64,000 bases of DNA from Salticus scenicus. Its lineage: Eukaryota; Arthropoda; Arachnida; Araneae; Salticidae. Made by a program: the position numbers and the translations under genes. Below, piece after piece: positions 22,842-35,579 of the stretch; within the stretch, counting starts at the first letter, position 1, and every line of letters starts with the position of its first letter. The notes beneath the pieces are model-generated. The model saw nothing but the letters and a program-made list of their open reading frames with translations, ran no database searches and was not told where the DNA came from. Location: assembly GCA_963930645.1 (NCBI GenBank), contig OZ005648.1, forward strand, positions 249,093,436 to 249,157,435, written 5' to 3'.

Positions 22842-25199
22842 TTGTTGTTTGTTTGTTTATTGTTGATACTTGGAACAAAAGGTGATTGTATGTTGGTGGT
22901 ACAATTTATTCAATGAAAACAATGGTAACAACGCGCATAACGAAGGTATTTATATTGAGAGGGATTGTGGTTGATTATAAACTAACCATTGAGTATTATT
23001 TCATTTTGTGTTGATATTTGATTACTATTGTTAGTAACTTAATGTTAGTAACAACAAGATAAGGATTTAAATTCTACTGTAAGCTTTTCTGTAGAAGGAC
23101 TTTTTTGTTTGTGAAAATACATATTTAGCATTAGTAAATTAAAACTGTTAAGCTGTTATGAGTAGTTGTTGAAAAATTAAATTCTGTATGTTGGAGCTTT
23201 TTAACGTGAGATTATTATTTTTTCCCCCCCATAATATGCAATGTTATCAGATATTCGCTGTGAATTGTTTTAACTTTTTAAGTTTATAATGAAATGTAGT
23301 GAACTACAAGTTTACTTTATTATGGAAATAAGCATAGTACTGCATGAAGAACATTTGTAAACGGAAATTTTTTTATTTAATGCAACGATGGTTTAAATAA
23401 TATGCAGAATTTTTCTCATATCTTCTGCTAAACTAAGTCAAACAAGACAAGCTACTTTTTTTTTTTTTTTTTTTTTTTCTATGGAAAAATTTATATTTAA
23501 TTTTTCCTACGGATATTTAATTATTGTACATATAGTAGTTATATCTTTCCAAAAATAAACTTTACTAGTATTTTTTACAAAATATTAACAACTGGAAAAA
23601 CTGAGGAATAAATTAAAAATGCTACACTTAGCAAAATTTCCAACATTTTCGTGAAATACAAAGATATTATTATTATTATTTATTATTATTATTATTGTGT
23701 TTTTAATTACATGAGAAGTACTTTGACTATAAGCATTATTTAACGTGGAAATTATATCTCTAAGAGACTTATTTTTTCATGCAATGTATTTTTTCACGGC
23801 ATTCTAGAAAGGATTTTTTTTTTTTTTTTTTTTTTTTTTAAATGATAAAATAAAGATTTTCGTCCTTTTTACTATCGCGTTTTAACTTTTTAATCAATCT
23901 AGAGGACATTTTTCTTGTGAAATTATATATAATTAAATATCTCCTACAAACAAATTTGTTGTGTTCTCGGACTCCGTGAATTATCTGCGAAAAAGAAAGT
24001 ATGAAAGACGAATCATTCAAAGGCTTAAAAGTTTATTTACAGAATATTCTAGAAAATTATTCAACATCAAAAATGGGTGAATAAATTAGGAATCTCTTAA
24101 AGCTTGTCGATTCCTGGCATTCGTAACCCGTGAAATTTTACTGTTTTATATATTACATTTGTAACCATCTGTACTTCAATTACATCGAACATTACCGTTG
24201 AAATATTACACAGTTTGTCAGTAATGTTCGAACCAACTAAACAAATAAACATACCAAAGCTGAAAATTAAAGGAAGTCCCCATGAGAATTTCTAGATACT
24301 CCATACGATATTTGACTTTATTATATGATGAAAATTCGGCTAATTTTTTCCATAACCTAATCTTTGTCGAAAAAGAAAACGAGATTGACACTTGCCGTAA
24401 ACAGAAACAAAGCCATTCACAATACCTTAATTAAGCAATTCATTTTGTTTTTAAGCAATGCATGTATTTAAGGGTATCAACAAAATTCATTAAAACAATT
24501 TTTGTAAAGCTTTACATATCTATTATTCCCATCATGAATTTGAATAATCTGCGAATCGACTGCGAAAGTCTTTGAACGGTCATATTATTGGTTTAATGAA
24601 AACTCTAGAAGATACAGGACTTAAAAGAGCCAAAATTATTATAGTGAACTCCTAATTAAAAATCTATATTGCTTTTGTTTTATTTTTTGGACAGTACAAT
24701 ACGGTATCAGTATGCCAACATTTTAATTTACTATGGAGCATTGCTAGAAATTGCCATTTTTTTTTTCCATTTTGCAGAAAATTTCAATTAGAGATTGTAC
24801 CTTGAAATATTGTAAGAACCTGTATATTTATTTTTTCTTTCATTTCACATTGAAGAAAATTTCAATTTGAGATTGTACCTTCGTTTCATCGTAAATACGC
24901 TTTTTTTTTTTTTTTTTAGATCCTTTAGAATCTAAAATGCAAATATTTTTACCACATTCTAAATATACTCTATAACAAAAAAATCACCTAGTAGGTGTAA
25001 TGCAAAGTGGACACAAGTTGACATGCATACAGGTTTCGGTGAAAAATGCAAAATTTTAAAGTTCGGATGACATTGAATAAACATCTGACGCTGCAGCGCA
25101 TTTTAATTGCGCAACTGGCAAAATATTAAAAAGGAGAGATTTCTATTCCAGGTCATAAATTCTTTGAGAATTTTATTCCATCTACTCAGACAGACAGTA
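22014..25199. other. AT-rich interval with homopolymers, nothing recognised
   Basis: Contains long T-tracts (22810-22838, 23458-23479, 23815-23839, 24901-24917) and an (ATT)n run at 23665-23697. No gene, RNA or transposon end was recognised. Confidence 0.5.
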
Positions 25200-25443
25200 G
25201 CTATGCGTCATATACAGTTGCGCCAACAATATACGCAGATGTCAGCAGTTAATAGAGGAGAATAGTTGGGCTCAAAGAAGCCGGTTGGTCTAATCGGCGA
25301 ATTGTTCAACATTTGGACAGGAACGATGCCATTACTAGATGATGTTGGCAAGAATGTGTGAATCATGGCCAAACATAGCGTCAAGAAGTAAACGGCCGGC
25401 CTAAATAGAGGACAGAACGTGAGACCCGATCAATCGTCAGAGC
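25200..25443 (+). pseudogene. Tc1-like transposase N-terminal fragment
   Basis: The plus-strand reading from ~25265 gives IVGLKEAGWSNRRIVQHLDR, a helix-turn-helix DNA-binding domain typical of Tc1 transposases. It continues with CWQECVNHGQT, QEVNGRPK and RTERETRSIVRAFL, in the usual order. Three in-frame stops (after NDAITR, HGQT and NGRPK) and a frameshift just upstream disable it; two are consistent with CGA to TGA change. The catalytic DDE domain is absent, and the sequence after 25443 is unrelated. Confidence 0.8.
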
Positions 25444-26606
25444 GTTTCTCTACATGTACATCACATCTACTAATTTTTATTCTATTCAGATAACTCCTTC
25501 TTGGTGCGTCGCTTTTCTTGTCATAGAGTATATAGTCACTGTTTATATTATGTTTCATATACAATACAATCGCGTTTTTGAGCTAGAATATATTTTCTAT
25601 CTCATTTAACTCTCCGCGATTAGCAATATCTATAGAACTCCTGCCTTTCAATTTTGAGTGTATTGTATTATACAATATACTATAATTCATAAGAGAATTT
25701 ATAAGAACGAAATTTTAAACACAAACCCAAAGGACGTCTTAAATTGTGCGAAAATTCAAGAGTTTCTAAGATTAGCTTCTTAAATATTTGTCGTAGAGCT
25801 TCCAAAAGAATTTTCTTCAATGAATTATTTCTAGAAACGCTTATCAAAAAAAAAGGGAATCAATTGTTTTCAACGTAAGGACTCTGCTGTAGAAACTATT
25901 TTCCTGCAGTAAAATTATTGGCGCCTGTAAATTAATCATATTTATCTGTGCGATCTGTATTATGAATGAGGAATTATAATTAACATTTACCAAATCGTAA
26001 TAATATAGAGTGGGAGGAAATTAACTTCCTATATTTTTAATAATTTTTCTCCTCTTAAAATATTCTAGATATAAATTCAATTTGTTGCACACACGTAGTT
26101 TATTATATGCCATTATCTTTCCAGAAGTTACAATCAATGTGTGCTCCAGTATTTTCTGCACACTGTCTTAAAAAAAAACAGGTATGTTTACTACAGCAAC
26201 CTTCCTCAAGAACTTAGCAGGAACCCAGGAACACCACTTATGACCTCATGGATTTTATTCTGAATTTCGCCAAGAATTTGTGGTTTGTTAAAATTGACTT
26301 CAGTATATTATTTCAGAATATGCATACAAAAAATTGAGTTTATATCTACAGTGTGTTTGGAGGGAAAAAATATTAAAATTTAGCGATGCTTTCCACCCAC
26401 TCTAGTTATGTTAATATATAATATATTACGTGTAAGGGAAAGTTCTGTCATTTTTGAACACGTGCACTTTTATGTGTTGTCGATTATCGACTGAAACCGA
26501 TTGTCGACTGAAACCAGTTTAAACAGTTAGGTTAGAGTATGATTGATGATTTACATACACTTTTTTGTATTTTAGTCGATTTTTTCAAGCTTGTAGAACT
26601 GTCACC
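25444..26606. other. AT-rich interval, nothing recognised
   Basis: No gene or repeat was recognised. The sequence upstream of the mariner fragment (26440-26606) probably belongs to that element but shows no clear terminus. Confidence 0.4.
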
Positions 26607-27010
26607 ATGGGTGAAGAAAAAGTGCACTTAAGACATTGTATGTTGTACGAGTTCTAAAAGGGAATAACGCGATGGATGCAACAAACACTTGTGTGACATA
26701 TTTGTAAGAGGGCGCAGTAACAGCTCGAATATGCCAAATATGGTATGCAAAATTTCGTTTGGGTGATTTTTCATTGAAAAATGAACTCAGATCAGGAAGG
26801 CCATCAGGTGTCAATGACGAAGTGCTATAGTATGATCAGGACAAATCCCACGTTAACTTCCACAGAAATGGGCTTCAAGCTTGGAATTCATCGGACTACT
26901 GTTTGGATCACATTAAAAGGCTTGGTTTTGTGTCCAAACTCTCTGTTTGGTTGCCACACATCGACAGAACTTTCCTTTACACCTAATATTATGCACACTG
27001 TGTAAATGGC
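26607..27010 (+). pseudogene. Mariner transposase N-terminal fragment
   Basis: From the ATG at 26607 the reading gives HCMLYEF*KGNNAMDAT, then EGAVTARICQIWYAKFRLGD, FSLKNELRSGRPSGVND, and, after a frame change, a segment ending KRLGFVSKLSVWLPH. This order (paired helix-turn-helix domains, GRP linker, LG-VSKL-W-PH) is that of mariner transposases. There are stops at the positions of EF* and TYL*, and at least one frameshift. Only ~130 of ~345 residues are present; the DDE domain is missing. Confidence 0.85.
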
Positions 27011-27039
27011 ATAGTATTTAAGTTATTTAATACATTATA

Positions 27040-27987
27040 CAGTCGTCCCCACTTAATCGGGTAACGGATAATCGAACACCCCGCTTATAAGAATATAAAA
27101 TTATAGAACCAATTTTTTCCCCATAGAAGTAATGTTAAATTTCCTCGCCTAAAGAAATATTTTTTACAACGCCACCCCGCTTAATCGCATAAACACTCAT
27201 TCTTAAATAAAATTTCTCTATTTCTGAGCAGATTTTTCCTCTCATTCTCGAAAATTCCGTTCTTCTTTTAAAAACTTTACATGACTAAAGCCCTTTAAAC
27301 ATGAGACGGTATTCCTGCCGAGGTGATAAAACATATTTATAAAATCATCAACTAACGATGAAATTAGAAATTGAAATATAAATTATCTCCAGGAATTAGA
27401 AATCACAAATTTTGAAAGTTTTCAGATGATTGAAATAGAACTTTATGAACTCATAGATGTGGTTAAAGATGGAGAAACAAAAAGAGAAAAAAAGTTTAAT
27501 CTTTCAATAAAATCTTTAAATGAAAGTGATAAAGAAGAACAAGCAGATCCGCCTTCAACGATTAGATGGAGTTGCAAAATACTTAATATTATTCATCGCC
27601 ATTTTGAATCTCACCAAAGCTATTATAATCTATTTATGTGCTTTAGAAAAAGAAATCGAAAAAACGTTTAGTTAAGTCTATGTCAAAATAATCAATCATA
27701 ACAGATTTTTCTTATTTTTAATATTATTATTAAAAATAAAAATTGTAAGTATACTTTATTTATTTTGTATTTATTCCAGCATTAATAGCACAGATAAATT
27801 ACTATAATATTTTAACTTAGTAAAATTTTAGTTAAATATTTAAATAAGAAAGTGGTATCGATCATTTATCTTTTCATGTACGCATAAAATCCCTTTAGTT
27901 AAACACGTATTTGCGTTTTTAGTCTTCCCCGCTTAATCGAATTAATATAGTTGGAACGGTAGGTATTCGTTTAAGCGAGACTGACTG
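27040..27987 (+). mobile_element. Tigger/pogo-type element, internally deleted
   Basis: Ends CAGTCGTCCCCACTTAATCG and, read inwards from the right, CAGTCAGTCTCGCTTAAACG, flanked by TA. Further CCCCGCTTAATCG words on both sides extend the terminal similarity. A plus-strand frame (27426-27671) encodes an acidic then basic segment ending in a helix (ILNIIHRHFESH), compatible with the C-terminal tail of a Tigger transposase. The DDE domain is gone. At 948 bp it is a non-autonomous derivative. Confidence 0.7.
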
Positions 27988-29389
27988 TATATATATATTA
28001 TAATGTAAGTAAGTTCTACTATATAAAACTATGTACATATTAACCTTCATAACCGGTGTACTTTCTAACTTTACAAGCTCTCTCGAGTACATATAAATAT
28101 TGTAATTGTGGCCCTTTTTGAGCGTATAAAAAGTAAATACTGAAATTTACTTTAAGAAGAATACTTGGATATATTCGAATTTAGAATTTAGGCTTAACAG
28201 GAGTATTTCTTCTTCTTTTTTTTGTGTGTGAAATAAATTTAAATTTTCCCTAAAAATACACTGCTAGTTATTTTAACAATTAAAAATTAAATGGAGGTAA
28301 AAGAATTTTTTAAATTATTTTAAGTATCGAAGAATAAAGTTATCTCACCAACGGAAAAAATACTTCTAAATCCTATAATTCAAATTTTTGAATTTAGTTC
28401 TATTACAACATCACGCAAAAATACTATTATCATAAACACGAAATGGTAAAAGAGGTTTAAAAAAAATAATAGTTATTAATGAATATAATGCAGAATTTAC
28501 TTGAATAATGGTTATGTTTTTTCGAACTTGTCAGTTTAATAGCTGGATTCTCAAGTAGCATTATTAATTTTACTATAAACACGGAGTAAGAAACAAGTGC
28601 TCACATTCTTGCGTGCATAAAAATATATAAATTTGAGTAGAGAATAATTAATCAAACTAAAGAAAGCTTTAAATGGTGAGTAATTAATCAAAAGAAGGGA
28701 AAGGTCGAAGTATATATAGTTAGACATTGGCCAGTTATGACCATATTATGTCAGTAGCAGAATGATTTTCTGAAAGAAACTTTTGAGAAAAATGAACTAT
28801 AAGTATTTTAACATCTTTTACAACAAACATCGGTGGCATAAATTTTTAAAATATGAAATATTATGCCTTTTTTTAATACTGAAAATAATTTCCTCGTTTA
28901 ACAGCTCAAAGTTTTTAATTTAATAATAAGAATAGACTCGAAAATAAAAAAAAATAGCATTTTGATAAAGCCAATTTTTCATTGTTATAAAAAGCAAAAA
29001 TACTTTAGCTACACTGTTAAAATTTTCAACAGAAAACTCTGCGTACTGTATTATCTTTAGTCTTGCGTAAAATTATAAAAAAACAATGAACGGAGATGTT
29101 ATTTTATACATTCACTTTAATAACTAATATTAATTTAATTAATTATTGGTAAGAATATATTTCGGGCTTAGAACGCTTTTTCTAAAGTAGAAACAGTCAT
29201 TTTTAGTTTTAGTTAAAAAATTAAATAATAAAATTAGCTAAAAATACAGAATAAAGATGGAGAATCTGAATTATTCACTTTTAACTAAGAGTTACTGTAA
29301 ATTTGCAGAGACTCTGGATAAATATTTACATTAAATTTACAGAAAATTTTAACAATGTATGCCACCATAAATAACTAATAGTCAATCCA
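27988..29389. other. AT-rich interval, nothing recognised
   Basis: No coding frame or repeat was recognised beyond short homopolymers and (TA)n near 27988-27999. Confidence 0.5.
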
Positions 29390-29390
29390 T

Positions 29391-29393
29391 TAA

Positions 29394-29440
<47 letters not shown>

Positions 29441-29441
29441 G
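29391..29441. repeat. (AAT)n microsatellite
   Basis: About 16 uninterrupted ATA/AAT triplets. Confidence 0.95.
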
Positions 29442-29589
29442 CATTCCGGAAGAAAACGTAGATTTCTTTGTAATTTTTAAGTAGTCCCGAATTTCTTACA
29501 AAATGTCAAAGCAATTTGATTATTTACAAACTTCGTTTAGATTTTAATCTGGGCTACGCCACATATTCAGTTTTGTACTAAAAAATTCA

Positions 29590-29830
29590 TAAAGACGTTT
29601 TTAATACTTTCCTTCGGTTTGTCTGTCTCTCTGACCGCGCTCTAACTCCCATAAATATTTATGGAGTTTCTTGAAACTGATATATGTTATCCAAGTTTAT
29701 TGTCGAGTGTTCCCTATTAAAAATGGAGCTAATATCTCAACTGGTTTCTGTACAGGGACACTCGAAAGTATTTCAAAGCACTGCATTCTAAGAGAGATAT
29801 TTCTGTAAACCATATTTTAATGACTTTACA
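29590..29830. repeat. Diverged duplicate of 31490-31640 plus 33620-33690
   Basis: Shares words in order with the flanks of the 31641-33617 transposon, such as TTTCTTGAAA, AGTGTTCCCTATT versus AATGTTCCCTATT, GTACAGG(G/T)ACAC and GCATT. It therefore acts as an unoccupied paralogous site for that insertion. Confidence 0.5.
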
Positions 29831-30929
29831 TTTCACAAATCTTAAAGAAATTGAAATATTTTATTCATATAAACAAAAGAATTCATATACATATGCTGTA
29901 AAGAAAGTTCTTGCGCTAAAGTTTATAGGGATGAAATTTGTCTTGTGCTATTTAAAGGCAATCCGCAATACCAAGAACAATTGATAAATAAGCCGTGAAT
30001 AAAAAACAATCTTCTTGTCTTCCAGTATTTTATTTTCAAGCAAAACATCTCAACTATGAATTGTAGATTATTTTATAATATGCCAGAAAAGATACATAAA
30101 GATATTGTCTTCAAGACATTCAGGTGGTGTACAGCAATATTAGGTAGAGAGAGAGAGGGCTTCGTGATCGTGTGTTATTTGAACAGTGGTTTAGAGCGAA
30201 GTGTGAAGTTCACCTAACGACAATCTCAAACAGACAGTATGAAAAAAACTCCAAGAGTTAGAAAAATATCGCCAATTTCTAGCCAAACACAATCCCTTGT
30301 CTCCCAAATAATTTAATATAAAAATTTTGAATCTAGATGGTCCGTTATAAATATCTATGCCAATCACTTATGCCAAATATTATCGCCAGAAAATCGTCTG
30401 CGTAAGAGAGACGCAAAGACTGTGAATTATTGCACATCCTGTCACTATAAATTACCATTTAATGATATTTCAACATCAATTTAGCTATAATACTTACACA
30501 ATTGAAAAGAATGAAATGTAATTTATGGATACACAAAGGTTAATAGATGAAAATAATATTCTTTATATTTTATTTTATTAAATAATTTAGTATTGGGAAA
30601 TTAGAATTCCGAGAGACGTTATGTAATAAGAAGGCATTTAGACTCGTAGAAATAAATTATTAGTTTTAAAGAATGTGTTTTTGTTCTCAACTGATTTATT
30701 TAATAGATTAACAGATAAAATATTATTAGAATTAAGATATTTTTTTATAGAGAGACAAATGTGTCCAAATATAAAATATACCTCAGAATTTCGTCAATTA
30801 TTTTAATAGAAATTTTATTCATTGAAAATGTAGTATTTAATTATTAAATTTATTTGAAAATGTAATTAAAACTAATATATGTGAAGATACTCCTTCACGA
30901 ATGCTTTCTATAGAATATACTGTTTAGCG
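29831..30929. other. AT-rich interval, nothing firmly recognised
   Basis: A slightly GC-richer stretch at 30120-30260 contains a (GA)n run, but neither strand gives a family I recognise. Confidence 0.4.
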
Positions 30930-31367
30930 TTAACGGCCCTCTTCACTCACCGTCGCCGGAAGCCCGAGCCAATGTTATTCAATGGGAAAATTTTCTTTAC
31001 AAATAACTTATTAACTAATACATATTTTTAAATTCTGTTTTCACATTCAGAAAATTCCCAACTGTTAAATTGACGGACCTTTTTTAAAAATGTAATTTTT
31101 CAATTTTTAATATTTTATTTCGAAATTGCAAAATGAAAAAATTTCACATATTGAAAATTCGTATTTTGCAGCTTCAAAATAAAATATAAAAAATTTAAAA
31201 AATAATATTTTAGAAAAGATGCGTCAATTTAAGAGCTGGGAACTTTCAGAATGTGAAAACAGAATTTAAAAATATGTATTAGTTAATAAGTTATTTGTAA
31301 AGAAAAATTTCCTATTGAATAACATTAATTTCGGCTTCCAGCGGCGGTGAGTGAAGAGGGCCCTTAA
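30930..31367. mobile_element. Fold-back MITE with TTAA target sites
   Basis: TTAA at 30930-30933 and 31364-31367. GGCCCTCTTCACTCACCG on the left and CGGTGAGTGAAGAGGGCC-type sequence on the right are inverted, and the similarity continues through ATTCAATGGGAAA and CAAATAACTTATTAACTAAT nearly to the centre near 31140. 430 bp, no coding capacity. Its terminal sequence differs from the other TTAA elements here. Confidence 0.85.
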
Positions 31368-31640
31368 GACTTACAGAGTCACACAAAAATATTCAGTTAC
31401 ATTAAGGATTATTATTGGAAATTTTCTGGAATTGTATTTTCGTTTACATTAAGTTTACATTAAGCATTTTTAACACTCCTAACGATTTCTGAGAGTGGAT
31501 ATGATTTGAATTAGTTTACCTGTCTGTTTGCCCACCTCCAGCATCCGTAAATATTTTCAGAATTTCTTGAAAATGATGCATGTTGTTCAAGTTCACTAGG
31601 TAATGTTCCCTATTTAAAACGGCATTAATAGGCTATGTAT

Positions 31641-33617
31641 CGGGTGATCCAAAAATCACTAGACTTTTTAAAACCTTATAATTATTAAACTAATTACGCA
31701 ATTTGCACAGAAATGCTCAGATACACGGGAAATTTTTGGTTTTTATCAAAAACAATATATTCATATTAGTTACATTTTTGACCAAAAGGTGTCGCTGGAG
31801 TTCAATTAACAGACTTATAAAATTATAATGCAGTTCATTGATATGAGTAAAAGGGTTTCAATACCTAAAGCTATTCAATTTGATTCCCATCACTGATAAT
31901 TATAGTCGTCAGAAGATTGAAGACACCCTGTACAGCGTTAAAAAGCATGTCAGAGGATATACCTGACACGTGGTGGTGTATACTGTCTGGCTTCCATTAG
32001 AAAGACTCTGGGTATGGTTGTAAGAAAGGAAGGGGCAAACAAATTTTACGCGTAGGAGAAAGGTTGTCATATTTGGTGCAGATATCAAAATTCTTTTCTC
32101 CCTTTCCCACTTTTTTTAAAAATCTCGTATACCGGTTCAGGAAGCTTTTTAGCACTTATATACAAGATACACTAATAACAGCCTTTCCACACAGAAATAT
32201 TAGATAAAAAAAAATAGTAATATTTGTTCAGTTAGCATTTTCTTGAAAATCCATAGATAATAGAAAATATTATTTATTTTTACTAAAATAAGCTATATCA
32301 GTTATCTTAAAACTTCACTTGTTTTTTAAATATTAATCAAGTTGTTATTTAAAAATGGCATAGCTTATTTCTTTTATATCGCCATTTCACTTAATATACA
32401 TAGCATATTTAGATTTTACAAACTTAATTTTAATATGGTTATGTTTAAGTAAGATATTTATATTAGTAACAAAAAGAAACAGAAAGCAAAAAATAAACAT
32501 ATGATTAAATTGCCACGATAATATATAAAAGTCTAAACAGATTATTAGATAACTATAACTATTTATTTATTTTTAATATGAATAATTTGTTTAGCGTGAG
32601 CTTAAAGGTATTTGGCAGCACTGCCGGCAGCACTGAAGTAGGTTTCATAAAAAGCTTATACTTCCGTTTAATATTTATAAATTGAACTCTATTAGTTTTG
32701 TTCAATAAAATATATATTTAGGCAACGGTTCTTAAGGTTTTTGATGTACATTTTACAGATTTGAAATCTTAAAATTGCGTTTTCTTAATTTTCATTTTTA
32801 TTCATGCATTCATGAACTTCAAGATGATTACACATCTACAAATAATTAATAATGAACTTTATTTATTTACAATCTGTCTGAACGATTCGACAATAGGAAA
32901 TGCGATAAGTCAATCACTGAACGAGAGAAATATGGTGAGAAATTCCAGTGTTGGCGCGAAAAGAAAATACCAGACATCCCTCAATTTGAGTCGACTGATC
33001 AGTTACCCGGCAACTGGACAGTGCCTTCGTCAGTTCCGGGGTCGTTCTTATCTCGGTCGAACAGTAGCTTCTGTTAACTACGCCAAAGACGTAGGCCGAT
33101 CTCTATACACAGGTGACTTCAAATAACCGCATAACCAGAAGTCAAAAGGTGTAAGATCTGTAGACGTTGGGGGGGGGGGCATTCGTGTGGAAAACATCGA
33201 CTAACGACATAGTTGTCTCTAAATGTCGACCTCAAAAGTGTCGTGACAGGAGTAGCTATGTGCGGAGGCGCTCCATCCTGCATAAATGTTACTGAATTTA
33301 GTGCTTACCTCTCTTGCGAGTAAGGGATGACTTTATTTTTTAATAGCGCTTCATATGACAGAAACTGTTTGAAATGTTATGAGATAAGGTGCAATTAACT
33401 CATCTGCTTATTTAAAACATGATAAGACTGTATTCTACATGAAACACTAGCGCCACCTTTTGACAAAAATTATAATTAATATGCAATATATATTTTTTTC
33501 ATTAAAAACAAAAATCCCCCATGTTTCTGAGCATTTCTGTGCAAACCGCATCATTTTATTGTAAATAGTTTAATAATTATAAGGTTTTAAAAAGTCTAGT
33601 GACTGTTGGATCACCCG
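31641..33617 (-). mobile_element. Mariner/IS630-like transposon with ~105-bp inverted ends
   Basis: Left CGGGTGATCCAAAAATCACT and right (read inwards) CGGGTGATCCAACAGTCACT begin inverted repeats that stay similar through AGACTTTTTAAAACCTTATA and GCACAGAAATGCTCAGA. A minus-strand transposase remnant lies at 32930-33365. The element sits in a duplicated segment whose second copy (29590-29830) lacks it. The target site is unclear (GTA-like bases on both sides). Confidence 0.75.
32930..33365 (-). pseudogene. Transposase remnant of the 31641-33617 element
   Basis: The minus-strand reading gives LLKNKVIPYSQER, a stop, then VTFMQDGAPPHIATPV (the QDGAPPH motif carries the second catalytic Asp of this transposase class). 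It continues with TLLRSTFRDNYVVSRCFP and, in another frame, a TPFDFWLCGYLKS-like stretch and a VYRDRP-LA-L stretch. A poly-C insertion at 33170-33179 and several stops break it. The N-terminal DNA-binding half is missing. The motif order is that of mariner/IS630-type transposases common in arthropods. Confidence 0.75.
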
Positions 33618-34892
33618 GTACAACAGGTTTGTGTACAGGTACACCCAAAAAATGCTAGTGCATTGCGTTTTAAAGCAGAGTTTTTATAAATCAACGTTTA
33701 AATAACATTTTACTGCAAAAAACATGAAAGGTTTTGGCATTTATTGTTAAGATGCTAAGATGATGTTTTATACAGAATATAATAGTCTTAGCATTCAGAT
33801 TTACAGGACTATACACTAAAATATTTAGATTGATTAAGGGGTACAATTGGAAATTTTTAAAATTGCATAAACTTGATATAAATCTTGTTTATTCTTGATA
33901 TATATTATATGTATATCGAATTTTAAGCACATCGGTTAAGTATATCGTTTTATATGTGAGTCTGAAATTTTCAAGTGGCCGCTACTTGGAACCAAAACGA
34001 TGGATCAAGATAGCGAATTTATCCATATATAAGACAAGTTCACTCTCCAACTTTGGTCCGAATTGAATTAATTAATATACATATAGATAAACTATAAACT
34101 ATGTAATAGTAATATTTCGATTTCTAAGAAAATCAACATAAAAATAGTGCGAAGAAGAAGAGGGAAAAAAAAGCCCTCAAATTTTCAAGAATTGTAAAGT
34201 TTTGCAGTAAGTATCCTCGTGTTAGTATTTTTTTAAACAGTAAATTGACATTAAAATATGCAGTAAATAAACGAATTTTCTTGACATAAATGGAGCAATT
34301 CATGTAAAATATTATCCTAAATAAATTACTTAATACTTTTGTTCATGTCTGCATTCTAAGTAATTCAGATTCAGATTAATTTCATATGCATGTTTGATAC
34401 AGAAGTAACAAGACAACATCATATGAAAATTTACCAAGACATTATTTCACAATTCTATATGTATTATGAAATTGTCAAAGACAATTTCTTCGTTAAAAAA
34501 AATGTTCCATTCGTGGTAGTTTAAATTGTGGATTCTACGCCACCATTGTCTTCCATATTTCTTATATTAAGTCAAACGCATAATACGCTACTTTTATAGA
34601 ATATGTCCGGAAACTTTTAGTCCCATGTAGCACGATCGTAATTTATTTTATCTAGATTCAAATTCCAAAGTTTCTGTCTCAAAATTACTTGAAATTGAAA
34701 ATTATATTTCACACTCACTTCTAGACAAATGTACAAAACGTATTTGTCTTCAGATTATTTGTTTAAAGGTAAGATCTCTCTCTGAGAGTGCCAAATCAAT
34801 ATCGAGAGTCAATAAATAAATAAAGTTTTTTTAATTGGCATATTGCATTAAAAATTGGCATATTGCATTGGCATATTGGCATGTCCCATTAA
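33618..34892. other. AT-rich interval, nothing recognised
   Basis: No gene, RNA or transposon end recognised. 34820-34880 has three direct repeats of AATTGGCATATTGCATT-like sequence. Confidence 0.5.
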
Positions 34893-34950
34893 AAATCGAT
34901 AAATTAATCCCTTCAGTACCACTGTTAAATAATACGAACTACCACACGTG
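34893..34950 (+). pseudogene. Copia gag N-terminal scrap
   Basis: Reads IDKLIPSVPLLNNTNYHTWS and matches the start of the Copia gag at 40188/40913 at DNA level over ~55 bp; the start codon is changed from ATG to ATC. The match ends abruptly where the mariner fragment begins, so this is a second, truncated copy of the same Copia family. Confidence 0.75.
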
Positions 34951-35579
34951 GAGTCCATAATTTGTTCTTACTTTCTAAATTATTTAAACCCAAAGTCTCT
35001 AGGTCTTAATATTAGGAAATTTTGTGGGAATTATCTCTTTTCTGGTGTAATTTGGATCACCTCTAGACCTTTAGTTCTAAAGATATTGGGTTATCAAATT
35101 AGCAACATGTTGCTTTATCATGCTGTAGAGCGACTTTTTCCAGCCTCATTTAGATAAATAGTTTCTACTTCCAAATAGGGTTCAAAATATTATCAATGAA
35201 ATACTGGGCATTTGCTTTCGCATTTCTTGGTACTTTTATTAATGGTAGTATGACTCTACCCGTAATTTCTCTCACCATCAATTCAGTTGTTCACTTTCAT
35301 GGCATTTGATTAATCAATCTTCTGGTATATTTCCCTAGTTGGAAGCAGATAATTCTTTTTATTCCATTACAATAGTCATAAATAATACAATAGTCTAAAA
35401 AAAAATCACATATTCATGTTTATTACCGGAGAAAGGACTTTCATAAAGTTTTTGTGTTTCTCTCGCGATTGCCATTCTGAATTTCAGTAAATATAAGGAC
35501 AGTGATCTTTTTGAAAATTAAGTTCTTTATCAATAATTGTATTTAAAGAGTATAGAGAAGTTTTTAGTTCTTTTGCTAT
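34951..35579 (-). pseudogene. Mariner-like transposase remnant, cut by Gypsy 2
   Basis: The minus-strand reading from the Gypsy insertion point gives a helix-turn-helix piece (IAKELKTSLYSLNTIIDKEL), then SRETQKLYESPFSGNK. Beyond further stops come VREITGRVILPLIKVPRNAK and ANAQYFIDNILNPIWK, and a VALQHDKAT segment corresponding to the HHDKASSH catalytic motif. The order fits mariner-type transposases. Many stops are present. The right side was interrupted by the Gypsy LTR at 35580; no continuation is recognisable after 39898. Confidence 0.75.

Noticed and set aside
27426..27671. A stand-alone host gene of 81 codons
   Set aside because: It lies inside a TA-flanked inverted-repeat element and fits the tail of its transposase.
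32812..33126. A 104-codon plus-strand frame
   Set aside because: It is antisense to the transposase remnant at 32930-33365, whose motifs are clear on the minus strand.
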